A stretch of DNA of 64,000 nucleotides from Filosporella fistucella (taxonomy: Eukaryota > Ascomycota > Leotiomycetes > Helotiales): assembly GCA_030077755.1 (NCBI GenBank), contig JAQJZZ010000010.1:1798001-1862000 (forward strand), read 5' to 3'. Shown piece after piece: positions 1 through 10,348 of the stretch. The notes under the pieces were generated by a model. It saw nothing but the letters and a program-made list of their open reading frames with translations. It ran no database searches and was not told the origin of the DNA. The translations under genes were made by a program, and so were the position numbers. Position 1 is the first letter of the stretch, and every line of letters starts with the position of its first letter.

Positions 1-869
1 ATCTTCTCCGCCTCGCCATCGGAATTCCTGATCTCAAAATTGAGATCAAAGGTATGAACCCTTGGCAGCCATCCGACGTGGCTGCCTCGAAAATGCAACA
101 GGGACGTATCTTTCTTGCAGGCGACGCAGCTCATCAGACTACGCCTTATGCTGGTCAAGGCGCTACAACAGGCGTAGCAGATGTCTACGATCTCTCTTGG
201 AAACTAGCTATGGTTCTGAATAAACAAGCTCCACCTCGCTTACTCTCAACATTCGAGACAGAACGACTTCCTGTGGCACGTTTTGTCGCTCGTGAGTCGG
301 GAGAATTGTCTGATAAGCATGGATTACCTATTGCAACGAACGGGAAACTCTCGCTCATTCGTACAATGTTGATCAGAGCGCCTATGATCGCTGGGTTTGG
401 ATATCATTACACAGTTGGTGCAATTATTCCTGAACCCGAGTCCTCGAATTGCAACCCATCGTGCTGGTGGAATATACCCTGGTCGATCCCTTCACTCACA
501 CTTGGAATTAATGGTAAACCGGGTACTCGAGCGCCTCATATCTGGGTACATTTGAAGGGGAAAAGAGTATCAACACTTGATCTATTTGGTAAGGAATTCG
601 TTCTCATTGCTGGATCTAAAGGACAAGGGTGGTGTGAGGCTGCTACTAAGGTTTGGAAGAGAATGGGAATAGATGCTATGGCATATAGAGCGGGACCTAC
701 AGGAGAAGTATCGGATCCAGGATGTCAATGGGAATATGCTGCAAATATTCCACCTCAAGGAGCGGTGCTGATTAGACCAGATGGGTTCGTGGCATGGAGA
801 GTAAGGGAACAGGATGGGAATCTCGTGGAGAGGGTTAAGGGAGTTATGAACAAGATTCTCTGTGACTGA
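1..869 (+). CDS. FAD-dependent aromatic hydroxylase-type monooxygenase, C-terminal part (5' end outside window)
   Basis: The open frame enters from the left edge, with the first complete codon at 3, and ends at TGA 867-869, so only about 288 C-terminal residues are present. It contains the GDAAHQTTPYAGQG motif, the second FAD-binding signature (GD motif) of class A flavoprotein hydroxylases of the PheA/TfdB/UbiH superfamily, followed by a DVYDLSWKLA helix typical of that fold. The last ~150 residues resemble the C-terminal thioredoxin-like domain of phenol hydroxylase-type enzymes, ending in a WCEAA..DGFVAWR pattern. Family members use NAD(P)H and O2 to hydroxylate aromatic rings; the substrate cannot be read from this fragment. 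No intron is visible in the part shown. Confidence 0.85.
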   Translation, partial: LLRLAIGIPDLKIEIKGMNPWQPSDVAASKMQQGRIFLAGDAAHQTTPYAGQGATTGVADVYDLSWKLAMVLNKQAPPRLLSTFETERLPVARFVARESGELSDKHGLPIATNGKLSLIRTMLIRAPMIAGFGYHYTVGAIIPEPESSNCNPSCWWNIPWSIPSLTLGINGKPGTRAPHIWVHLKGKRVSTLDLFGKEFVLIAGSKGQGWCEAATKVWKRMGIDAMAYRAGPTGEVSDPGCQWEYAANIPPQGAVLIRPDGFVAWRVREQDGNLVERVKGVMNKILCD

Positions 870-1534
870 ACTGATTATATAGTAACTGTAAAGTATTGAA
901 CTTCTCTCAGTGTGATTCCTACAGATGACGAAGCTTTTTCTGATGTGAGTCATAGCAGTTCAAGGGGTTTTGTAATTGTGTTTTCGAGGTTTGTGAGGAA
1001 TGATATTGAAACAATAGCAAATAGATTGTGAGTGTTTATATATATTTCACCTCAAGAGTTTTACTTCACACACATCCACAGCCCTTGATTTCGTATTTTA
1101 CTATATTCACGGCATCCTATTTTCACATCCATGATACTCAAGTATGATCTATCATTACCTAAGCTGATGGTATTATACATCAATCGGCTTCATAGGACTA
1201 TCTGAATCCTTGGACCATAGATTCTCGCCTAATATGCAATCCCGTATTTGTATGTCTTGATTATCGAAGAGTCATCCGCCCGACCTACCTCCGCACCACT
1301 CCCGCACATTTCCGCATCTCTGCCTCACCTATCCCAGTAATGCATTAATTTTCATAGTCAGGGGAAAAGCTATTTATCTTCTTAGAATACTCTCCTCTTC
1401 TTGTTCAGAAGTACTTCTTTCCAATATCTCCAAATGCTGCTTAAGATAGTACTTAACACTTCTTACTCTAACATTGTAGTACGTTTATACAGCAAAGTTG
1501 GCCTTCAAGTCAACGCGAGCAGCTCAAATCCTTT
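870..1534. other. Intergenic, no gene seen
   Basis: AT-rich spacer between two plus-strand genes. It has a TATA-like run near 1034-1047, a pyrimidine-rich stretch near 1375-1402, and a 12-bp perfect palindrome (AGAAGTACTTCT) at 1407-1418. I see no credible coding region. Confidence 0.6.
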
Positions 1535-2729
1535 ATGTCGAAATCATGGAATCCAGTGACAGATATTCCGGATCTGCTCAGGAAAATTTTCGTCATAACA
1601 GGTGGCAAGTAGGTGAAATATTTTGAATTCCAGATATGAGTAAACTTGAAGATGCTGATAAGCTGCCTTTCAGCAGCGGAATAGGTCTCGCAATGATCAA
1701 CTTTCTTGTTCTTCGGGGAGCAAAGGTTTACGCCACCACGAGGTCTGTGGCAACCGCCCGAAAGGCAAGGTAGACTATTCAAGCCATGTATCCAGCAACC
1801 AACGGGGGACAGATTGAATTGCTTCTCCTCAATCTTGCCGATCTGAAGATTATCACCAATGCTGCTTATGAGTTAAAGAAGAAAGGGGGAAAGCTGGATA
1901 TTCTAAGTGAGTTTGGAGCTCTTAATCCAATGTCCAATCTTCCATTTCATGTAACCCTTCGGCTAGTCAACAATGCTGGAGCTTCAACATCATCAACTGA
2001 GGTTTTTAGCAATCAATGGGAACACCATATTACTGTAAAGTATGAGCTTGTGAAAGAGCTTCCTAGTAGCCCACTGACATCCCCTCCAGTCACATTGGCC
2101 CCTTCCTCCTCATCAATCGTCTCTTGCCCCTTCTCAAAAATGGGTTGAATAGAGAAGGGGCAGACGTCAGGATCATAAATATCAATTCCAGCGCCCAAAT
2201 GAGTATGCTTCCAGACGACTTCAATTTCAACTTCAATTCCCCCGAAGGTCTGAAAATCCCAGTCTCCTCGTACCCTTGGCAGTGGAGATACATTGGAAGA
2301 TTTGTTTTTGGATTCGACACGATCCGCTAGACTGTATCCAAAGCGGCCAATGTGTTGTTCACTCAGCAGTTACAACGCCAATTTGACGAACAGGGACTTC
2401 CAATTCTGTGTCTTGCTGTGCACCCTGGTGAAGTTGCTCCTGAGGGACTGCTGGCATTGAATCCTGACCCGATCAGAGCGATCGCACGAATGACCTTCCT
2501 CACATCCGATCAAGGTGCCGCATCGCCCTTATTCGCAACTACTGCCCAGAAAGTTCAACAAAATGCTGAAAAGTACAAGGGAAAGTTTATGATGCCCATT
2601 GGCAAAGTGACAGGCCCGAATCCGGTTGCACAAGATGATGGACAAGTGAAGGGATTAGGGGAGGTCACGACGAAGGAGGTGAATCAGCAACTTATTGCTG
2701 ATGGGCTACCTCCTTTAGCAGCTTGGTGA
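1535..2729 (+). pseudogene. Short-chain dehydrogenase/reductase gene with two in-frame TAG codons
   Basis: Exons 1535-1608, 1674-1906, 1967-2039 and 2090-2729 join into exactly 340 codons with three well-formed introns, so frame and splicing are intact. The product has the SDR cofactor motif TGGNSGIG, the NNAG motif (ILINNAGA) and an SSAQ serine region. Two codons are TAG: 1771-1773 (codon ~58) and 2328-2330 (codon ~207). The second stands exactly where the catalytic Tyr of YxxxK belongs, since the frame reads stop-TVSKAANVLF. Neither stop can be removed by a plausible intron. The simplest reading is a very recent pseudogene; suppressed TAG or an assembly error are alternatives. NAD(P)-linked oxidoreduction is the family role and the substrate is unknown. 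Confidence 0.8.
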
Positions 2730-2961
2730 TGAAGATTGATGATATTTGAGCATGGAAGTTGCCGCGTTGTACTTACTAACATTTATGTACCACTCAATCT
2801 TCCAAATGATTTGTTGTATCGTTTATCTCCAGACCCACTTGAATCGTAGTTTATTCACAAATAATATTTCAAGGATTGTGTAGCGTTTGACATTTTAAAT
2901 TGACACAGTGAAATTAAATAGATTTTGTAGACGTTCCTCCTTTCAAACGACCTGTCTCCTA

Positions 2962-3376
2962 TTATCGAAGGCAGGAACTTGGATCCGTTGTCCCCTTGCA
3001 ACACTGTACATACCCCAGCAACATAGGCGGATCAAAATGCGATATTCCATTACGATCCGCTGAGATTTGACTACCCGCAACTCCATCTGGTGGGCCGAAC
3101 CCACACCATACAATGTCAAAGTCAACCCATTTGTCTATGGTGGAGAATCTTGGAAATGGCGCTACTTCTGAATCAGTACCTATGGAGCGTGAGACAAGGT
3201 GAGGCTATACCAATGCTTCGAGTCTGGCTATCCAAGGGAATGTCTAATATTTTGACAACAGTACCAGCACTATCTCTGAAGACAAGGTGCACAGTTGGAG
3301 GATCACGTTTAATAACCAATGGCCCCGCAATCGCGGATGTTGCAGCAAGCAGTAGGGCAACAAGTGAGGTTTTCAT
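2962..3376 (-). CDS. Small secreted protein, unknown function
   Basis: Starts at ATG 3376-3374. Residues 1 to ~18 form a clear signal peptide (MKTSLVALLLAATSAIA) followed by a KR dibasic site, so secretion and possibly processing are expected. The best model is 3211-3376 and 2962-3167, with a 43-nt intron (GTATAG donor, CAG acceptor), giving 123 residues. A 31-nt intron ending at 3180 is also in frame but unusually short. The mature part has beta-strand-like segments (TVHLVFRDSAG, DFDIVWCGFG) and four cysteines (WCGF, QCC, SSC). It resembles the many small secreted beta-rich proteins of plant-associated fungi; I do not recognise a named family. Confidence 0.6.
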
Positions 3377-4427
3377 GTCGAGCGGTGGGATTTGATAATG
3401 AAGCGATTTGAAGTTGAACTTGTATCCTTTACCACGAAGAGAGATAATGAAACTTGAGAGATTGAATTTAAGACAGGAACATGGACACCCTAAATACATT
3501 AGGATATGGTTCGAAGGATTAGAAAACCAGCGTATTTAATTTCGAAAGCGGAGTTCACAGATTGCGGCAGAGTTCTTTAGCCATACTCGATCTTTGAACC
3601 AACGAAAGTTAGTTTGTCGTATCTCATCAAGTGGCCGATGAACCGCGGTGTGCATGATGGAGAAAAGGCAGTGCAGGTGGATATTAAGAGGGAATATTAA
3701 GGAAGTAAAACCTGGGAAAGAGAACTGTGCCACATGGATAAACACTCCTCGCACAGTAAGCATTGCGGGTCGGCTAAGAAGAGGCATAACTTCGTTGGAA
3801 ATACGACAGTGAGGACTTGATGGCATCTGTAGCTTGTATAGGCTAAGTATATGTGGTGTCCGAAATATCGCAATTTATGTTAGCTTGTAAGATCATTCTC
3901 GGACCCAAGTTCAGTAGTCTTCTGCGCGAGCTAAATCGGATGACAGTCCTTTGAAGGATGGATTAGAAGCAATGAGAACGACTGTGAGTGTGTGACTCGG
4001 ATGAGGAAAAAATAAATGCTAGAAAACTTATACGCCAGAAATGTGATAGATGTACTTGAACTATCAGCCACAAAGTAGCATTGAGGTCGTTGATCTAAAG
4101 AAAGCTACAAAGATGATTCCTTATAATCCATGCAGCCTAGCTTTGGAGTTGTGGTCTAGAGAACGGGGTCTACAGCTTCTCCATGGCCTAATCCATTCTT
4201 CTCCTGACTTGGAACATAGAACCGATCAACAGGTATGTTTGCGAAGGGCTTCTGTTCGCACCTTTTTCCCGTCGAATGCGGATCTGAGTGTACTAAGCCT
4301 CGCTTCAATACCGTTGTAATCCCCTTCGGCCCTGGCATGCTAGCAGGTAAGAAAGCATTACCACTAACCAGCCCATGCCCGGAGCACATGGCAGTCCATC
4401 TAGAAAGGCATTTCATTCAGTGATACC
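3377..4427. other. Intergenic, no gene seen
   Basis: Spacer between the secreted-protein gene and GPI11, both on the minus strand. Short open frames are present on both strands, but none has splice structure or recognisable sequence. Confidence 0.55.
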
Positions 4428-5209
4428 TCAATCAAATTCGATTCGTTTTCCCTTCAATGACCATGAGCCCACCATTTTCCCAAACACATATCCCATGTAT
4501 GCTCCGGTCACGATAGTAACGGGCCACTTCTGCCATTCCCGATCCCAGTCCAGAGGGATAGGGACTGCTCCCAGCCATGCTCCGAGCAGACACCCAACAG
4601 CACCACCAAAAACCTCGTCAATAGGACTATACAGAGAGGCTATCTCTCTCCATTTATTTCCATTGGAGCCATGCACATATATTAACGGGAATATTGCTAA
4701 TAGCGCGATGTGGGCAGAGCTGAGGAGGGTATGTGGGAGATGAGTTGTAATCGGAGCACCGAACAAAATCTGGAGGCCGGCTAGGACGGGAATTGAGAGA
4801 GCCGTGAGTAGGATAGCTATGAAGACAGTCTATGGGATTAGCATCATTCCTAGAAGCCTGCAGGAGAACTTACGAATACTGATGCTGACGAAGATTCATT
4901 CTTCTTTGGTGCATTGAGCTTGGTTTTCTTCACAAGCTTGATATTTGAGCCAACAGCTGGCAGACAAATGATAGCATAAGCTACCTGGGTGATCAAGAGA
5001 GGTGGTATGGAGTTGAAAAGAGAGGATGACGGATTCGCGACAAATGCTGAAAATCGAAGATAGTAAACAGAGAGTAGGAGCGCCGGGTGGGCCTGCGAAA
5101 ATACTCGAGCGAATTGGGTAGGAAGGAGCTCGATTGGAGCTGAAATTTTGGCTGGAGCAATCTGAGGTGCGCCAGCGCTTGACATTGTCACAGGGTCAAC
5201 AAGAGGCAT
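4428..5209 (-). CDS. GPI11: GPI-anchor biosynthesis protein 11 (PIG-F family)
   Basis: Exons 4874-5209 and 4428-4829 give 245 residues with one 44-nt intron (GTAAGT..ATAG, phase 0). The protein is highly hydrophobic, with about six membrane spans (for example ALLLSVYYLRFSAFV, LLITQVAYAIICLPAV, VFIAILLTALSIPVLAG). Its C-terminal third carries the PIG-F signature: PIDEVFGGAVGCLLGAWLGA, then PIPLDWDREWQKWP and TGAYMGYVFGKM. PIG-F/Gpi11 works in the ER membrane with Gpi7 and Gpi13 to add ethanolamine phosphate to the GPI core mannoses. Length fits fungal Gpi11 (about 220-260 residues). The 3' neighbour is the small secreted protein gene. Confidence 0.92.
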
Positions 5210-5575
5210 TTTAGAAGGAGTGTGAGGTTCGGAGGGACGCGATGATGCAGCTGCGATTTTATTAGGGAGACGTGGAGCCGTGCCGGAGCTCGGCGTTTGT
5301 TTGTTCCGTGAATTTCAACGGGAAGCAAGTCTAATACTTTTTGAGTCTGAGCTTCAAAATCCACAGAACATACATCGGAATATCTGATGTCGTTCTGAGT
5401 GTGACGTTGCCATATCTGAAGCTTCTGGGATGTACATATGCCTGCATGCATTCTGTCCAGCATCTGGAAGACCCATGTTCCTATAGAAACATTGTTATTG
5501 AGCTTGACCAAGAATTTTCTTCAATTTGGGCTCCTCTGCCGCCATCACCCTGCACCATATCCTTCCTATCTTTCC
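5210..5575. other. Short intergenic, GPI11 promoter / translin 3' region
   Basis: Both flanking genes are on the minus strand, so this stretch holds the GPI11 5' flank and the translin 3' flank. Nothing coding or repetitive stands out. Confidence 0.55.
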
Positions 5576-6435
5576 TTATTGCCCCCCAGCTTTAGGTACC
5601 AAATTTCGTAAGGAAAGATCATACACAATATCCTCGATCTTCTTAACATTGTACTTGATGCTATCGCTTCTTCGCCTTAATGAATCGTTCTTGAGATTCA
5701 GTATTTGAAAACCAGCGTGAAGATCCTTGACGAATTGACTGATTTGTAGAGGTCTTTGGTAATCTCCAAGGGTAACTGAATTGATAGCCAGTCGTGAAAG
5801 CTCCTCGATGAGGGTAATGAGGGATTGGAGGTATTCCTCAATGGTGATATGGAAAGCATCATTGTCTTTGAGGTTGACGGGGACTGAAATGTCAGTAAAT
5901 ACCACCTTGGAGGTTGAGTCATCGTACCGTTCAGAATTTGACCGACTTCTTCAATTGTGAGGAGCTTCCCTACTTCTGGCGCGCTCCACAATGCCATTCC
6001 ACCTAGCCATCCGCAGAGCAGGATAGAGAAGACTACGTTCTGAACATCTCGAGTCCACAAGCCATTGTATCTGCTGGTCAGCTGAGGCTTTTCATGGAGA
6101 AGTAGGTGCAGACCTACTTGTAATATGGGGAGCCTTTGGTGACCAAAGTAAGCTTTGATATACTCTCAATTTCTTCTTGAATCGCACGTTCCGCAGCATC
6201 AAGTGTCGGTCGAACTATATCGTTAAAGTTGACAAGTTTAAACTATCATGGGCTACCTACGGTTGGCAGCTGGAGTTGAATGTGCTCGAGAAAGAATTGA
6301 TTGCGCGTTTCTTCCCTGCCTCTCTAATGTTTGCGTGATTGCCCGAATTTGATCTCTGACCTCTGCGTCTTCGTCGATCTTAGTCTGCAACTGCTCAAAG
6401 ATTCGCGGATCGACCATGCCAGAGCTGGAAGCCAT
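5576..6435 (-). CDS. Translin
   Basis: Four exons (6261-6435, 6118-6214, 5928-6070, 5576-5883) join to 241 codons with phase-consistent introns of 45-47 nt. The product matches translin along its length: an N-terminal RIFEQLQTKIDEDAEVRDQIR helix, GSPYYKYNGLW, an EEYLQSLITLIEELSRLA helix, LGDYQRPLQISQFVKDLHAGFQILNLKND, and a C-terminal SLRRRSDSIKYNVKKIEDIVYDLSLR. Length (240 residues) is normal. Translin is an all-helical nucleic-acid-binding protein that forms the C3PO ribonuclease complex with TRAX; in Neurospora the complex processes tRNA 5' leaders. ATG at 6435 was chosen because it gives a compact N-terminus; the upstream in-frame extension is not family-like. Confidence 0.92.
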
Positions 6436-8249
6436 ATTCGGTGGTCTAAAGGATTGGCTTGATGGGAAACTGAAGATGGAGAAGAATGTATGATGCAAGT
6501 ACCAAACCAGAGGCTGAAAGCGCACTACGAAGTACAGCACGCGGCAGTTTGGGGTAGGGCTGTTTCCATTACAGTCCCAAGTGAGAGGCATCACGGACCC
6601 TGACATTTTTGAAAATTACCCCGCTACTGTACAGTTTCACCACCCCACCTCCCCTGACTTGATTCGAGACTCTACATCTCTATCCCACAGGGCCACAAAA
6701 AGCTAGCAGTATCAGTACAGAGATACGTAGCAACTAAGGGCTTTCAAAGAAGAAATTGTTACTCTAGCAGATATTTGCTTACGCCTAGAAATTCCTTCTG
6801 CCAATGTTTAGCATTCTCGAGATGTTAGAATCAGCTTGGGAATATACAGTTCTGTCACTGGACCTGTTACTCAATGAAAGTATAAAGGGCTTTGTTTCTT
6901 CATCTACTCATATATCTGATACCTATGCTTTTGATTTGTATTCGGACTGCTTTTCTTCTAGTGAGTCTCGTTCGAGTGTAACAAAGATTAGCTCGATCTT
7001 CGGTGGTGGCAGGTGTCATTGAATTCTACCTAGCCGCGCCTCCCTTTTCAAGATTAGCTTGCTCGCAGCAAATTCACTTCACTACAAATTATTTTCGTCT
7101 TGAAATTCACCTTTTCCATCTCAGAAAACTCGTAGATTGATTATTTAAGGTTGTTTTCTTTATTCATCAAGCGCCATCTCTTCATATCATCGTCGAAACC
7201 TCCCTTTCGAAGTCCAAAACAACCTAGTACTATTTGAATCAAGCTTTTTCTCAGTCAATTTCACCAATTTTAAAGGAGCATTGTGTTGCATGGGAGGGCC
7301 CCGAAAGGAACAAATCGAATGTGGGGTAGAGTTGCCAGCAACAAATTGTTACAAACGAGTGGACAAAGATGAGGGGACTTACTAGCGATCGGCAAATAGG
7401 TATCACAGTGTACCTCCTGTTCCTGTAATCGAAAGACAATAAAGACTCCAGGGATCGTCAGATTTATATTTCGAATACGATTGCGCTCAAGAGACTCGGG
7501 ATATGATAGTTACAGCAGCAGTCGTACAGCTGACTAGAGTAGATTATCATGCCAGGTATAATGAAAACAATTTGAGAGAAAATGAGGTGTGTATGTGGCG
7601 GATGGTAATGCCAGGCTTGGCTTGGTGTGGATTGGAAGCCGTGTTCGCCCTCTTACTCCCAGACTCCCCGCTTGTCGGCGCTCATCGTCGCGCTAGTGTC
7701 GACCCCAAAAGATGTATCTGGTGATTGAGGTTTTGTTCGGAGAGATGGGAATTGTATGACCTGGCTTTGGTGCTTGCTATCGTTGAATTTGCAACTTTAC
7801 ACACGTGGGCATTAGGACACTGTTAAGCAGGGCTGATAACTCTCAATATGAATATCAAGAATGTTGCAAATATGCTCGTAAGGCTTACAAGATGCAATAC
7901 ATATTTAATATTATCACTTAGAGTACTAGAGTCAATATTCGTGAGATATAACAAGCCAGGTATAGCTGGACTGAAAAGACCTATATAAAAAAAGCCTGCC
8001 AATTCGATAGGCCGAGTTCGAACTGAGCATTTTACCTGGAGTTGGCAGAATATAGTGTAATTGAGACTATAGTATACGGTTAGAACATCTTGATTGGGAG
8101 CTGCAGTGGTGTTGTGGCTAGGTCTAGTCTACTTGACAACGACAACAGCAAGTTCGAACCTCTTGGGCTTTCCACGAGATTCACCAGATACGGTGTTCAA
8201 TGATTCTATTTACGCAACTTTGAACTTCCACCATCTAGAGAATCATCTC
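6436..8249. other. 1.8-kb gene-free stretch
   Basis: AT-rich and featureless at the level I can read. It includes a TACTGTACAG motif near 6623 close to the translin start and a TATA/A-rich run near 7983-7993. Frames at 6804-7022 and 8094-8339 have no homology I recognise and lack splice context. Confidence 0.5.
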
Positions 8250-9616
8250 TCAACCAAATGCCTTATCATAGCCTGTCAGAGTGAAACGATACCGCACATC
8301 ATTCTTCTTCATTCTCGTCACTTCACCACACTAAATTAGCACTCCATATATTGAGCAATCAATGGACGAAATCACATACCTGCTTCGGCAATTCCCATTT
8401 CGGATATCGGAATCTCTTCAACCCAACTCTTGATACCTTTATCCGCAGCGAGCTGCAACATCCTCAAAGTCTCCTTTCTTGAACCCAAGTGGCTTGCTCC
8501 TATCAAGCACCCATTCTCCATGAACATGTGTGACTTGACTCCTTGTCCTTCGCCTTCTGGCAGCCCAACGCTGACCCAGTGAGCATGAACGTCGAGCAGG
8601 GACAGGTACTTCCCGAGATCGAAACCGTCGCTTGAGTTTGCGGTATTCACAATGAGGTCGAAGGTCATTCGATGCGGCTCGTTCCAGTCCTTATCCTCGG
8701 TCGCAATAAATCCATCAGCTCCCAGCTTTTTCGCGTCGGCCTCCTTTGAGTGAGATCGTGAGATAGCCCAAACTTCCGCACCGAGAGCTTTCGCAAACAG
8801 AACTCCGAAATGTCCAATGCCTCCAAGGCCAACGATGCCGACCTTCTTGCCTGGACCACACCCATTTCGTACCAGCGGCGAGAACGCAGTCAGACCTGCA
8901 CAAAGCATTGGTGCTACTAGATTTGTCTCGAGAGCCTCTGGAATTGGGAAGACCCAGTGCTAAAGACTCGTCAGTAAGGCATAGGGAAATGGTGTTCTAC
9001 GATTGTTCGTACCTCATGGGCTCGAATATGACTGGAATAGCCACCTTGGAGCACGATATCTGTGCCGGGCCAGAATCCACCATATGTGTCTACTTGGTGT
9101 CGACAGTATGTCTCATTGTCATTTTTGCATTGTTTGCAGTCTAGGCAGGCATATATCTGTGCCCCAACTCCAACTCTCTCGCCTTTCTTGATGAGAGTTA
9201 CCTTCGATCCTACCCGAACGGCCTCTCCCACAATTTCGTGCCCAACACAAAGTGGGAAGTTCTTTGGACCCCAGCCGCCTGTGATTGTGTGCACCTAGAT
9301 GACAATTCTAATCAGCAACACTCCCTCAGGGTTTTGATTTGAAAATCATCTGATTGTTCCAAGCTGGGATTCAATGCACACAATGCAAAAGGAATTTTAC
9401 GATCAGAAAATCACTTACATCAGAGCCACATACACCACAGGCGTGGATTTTTACATCAACATCATAATCCCCAAATGGCTTGAATTTGAGCTTCATATTT
9501 GTCAGTATCTCAATTACGCTGTCATTCTTTTGGACTCAACTCACCTCTCTTTTCTTAAACTCTGTCCATTTTTCTGCAGAGTCAACTTGAAATCCTTCGT
9601 AAGTATCTGGGTACAT
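8250..9616 (-). CDS. Zinc-dependent NADP(H) alcohol dehydrogenase, cinnamyl-alcohol/ADH6 type
   Basis: Five exons (9545-9616, 9419-9490, 9013-9294, 8380-8959, 8250-8320) give 358 residues. Catalytic zinc ligands lie in CGVCGSD (residues 42-48) and GHE (66-68). The structural zinc site is C98, C101, C104 and C112 in CLDCKQCKNDNETYC. The Rossmann motif is GLGGIGHFG, and the following SRSHSK fits NADP(H) preference, as in the cinnamyl/ADH6-7 subfamily. The enzyme reversibly reduces aldehydes to alcohols in the cytosol. The last intron uses the acceptor before 8320, because the nearer AG gives a stop. A CGG-N11-CCG element lies about 225 nt upstream and resembles sites in the FMO and transporter promoters, so joint control with those genes is plausible. 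Confidence 0.93.
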
Positions 9617-10348
9617 TTTGCAGGTAATGCGTAGGAGATTGGAAATAAGCACAGAAATAAATCTTTGACTTGCTTTCATCTTTTGGGCAACGAAATCTCT
9701 TTTATCCCTCTTCTTTCCTCACCGGACATCTGTCGTCCGTTGCGGCAGGAATTATCACGGCGATTAGCAAACAGGCATTATCTTGCTGTAGGGCCAACTT
9801 TTCAATTTGCTACAATCGGCCCTGTCATGGGTTGAAGTCGCGGGCCATGTTGCACCGTTCTGCTGACGAAAGTGGGATTGCCCCAGTCTTGGTATTGTAA
9901 CCCCAGATTTTGTACCCCCACCAATATTTTGGACATTGTCCTTGGCAATTTGGCGGGGAGCGTAAGAGTTCCACGGCCTACATTCCGGATCCGTTTCCCG
10001 CGCGTGAAGACTGAAAGATCACTTTGTAATTTCACGGTCCGGACATGGCTGGTCTTTGAGACTGAGAGGAAGGCAAAGTGGTAGAGCAGTGGGGTAAGTT
10101 TCAGGGGCTCGCTAAAGCTGCCTCATACATGCCAGCTTCTGTACTATGTTGCTATTCCTCTCCACACCTTCCTATCCTCGAATTCTAGTATAGATGCTCA
10201 ATCCAAGGGAGAATTATTAGGGAGCGAAAACTTATCAATTGGAAAGAAAAATGTGGCATGTGAAATCTGGATATATTTGAAATTTCCATTTATTGTTACT
10301 AATCTATTTGCAGTATAGGAGCACCAATTTTTGCACCACCAATCTCAT
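9617..10348. other. Intergenic, ADH promoter / FMO 3' region
   Basis: No gene seen. Both neighbours are on the minus strand, so the ADH promoter lies here. The notable content is the CGG-N11-CCG element at 9841-9857. Confidence 0.6.
9841..9857. promoter_or_regulatory. Candidate Zn2Cys6 site, CGG-N11-CCG, upstream of the alcohol dehydrogenase
   Basis: Reads CGGGCCATGTTGCACCG. The left half CGGGCCAT is the reverse complement of the ATGGCCCG half found at 12563-12570, 15455-15462 and 15792-15799. Spacing is one base shorter than at the other two full sites. Function as an operator is inferred. Confidence 0.5.

Noticed and set aside
582..953. Minus-strand open frame over the monooxygenase 3' end
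   Set aside because: Shadow of the real plus-strand coding frame, with no recognisable motif.
8015..8165. GTTCGAAC-like words resembling a tRNA B box
   Set aside because: No A box at a suitable distance and no foldable cloverleaf.
8094..8339. Plus-strand 81-codon frame
   Set aside because: Overlaps the last exon of the alcohol dehydrogenase on the other strand, and no motif or intron signals support it.
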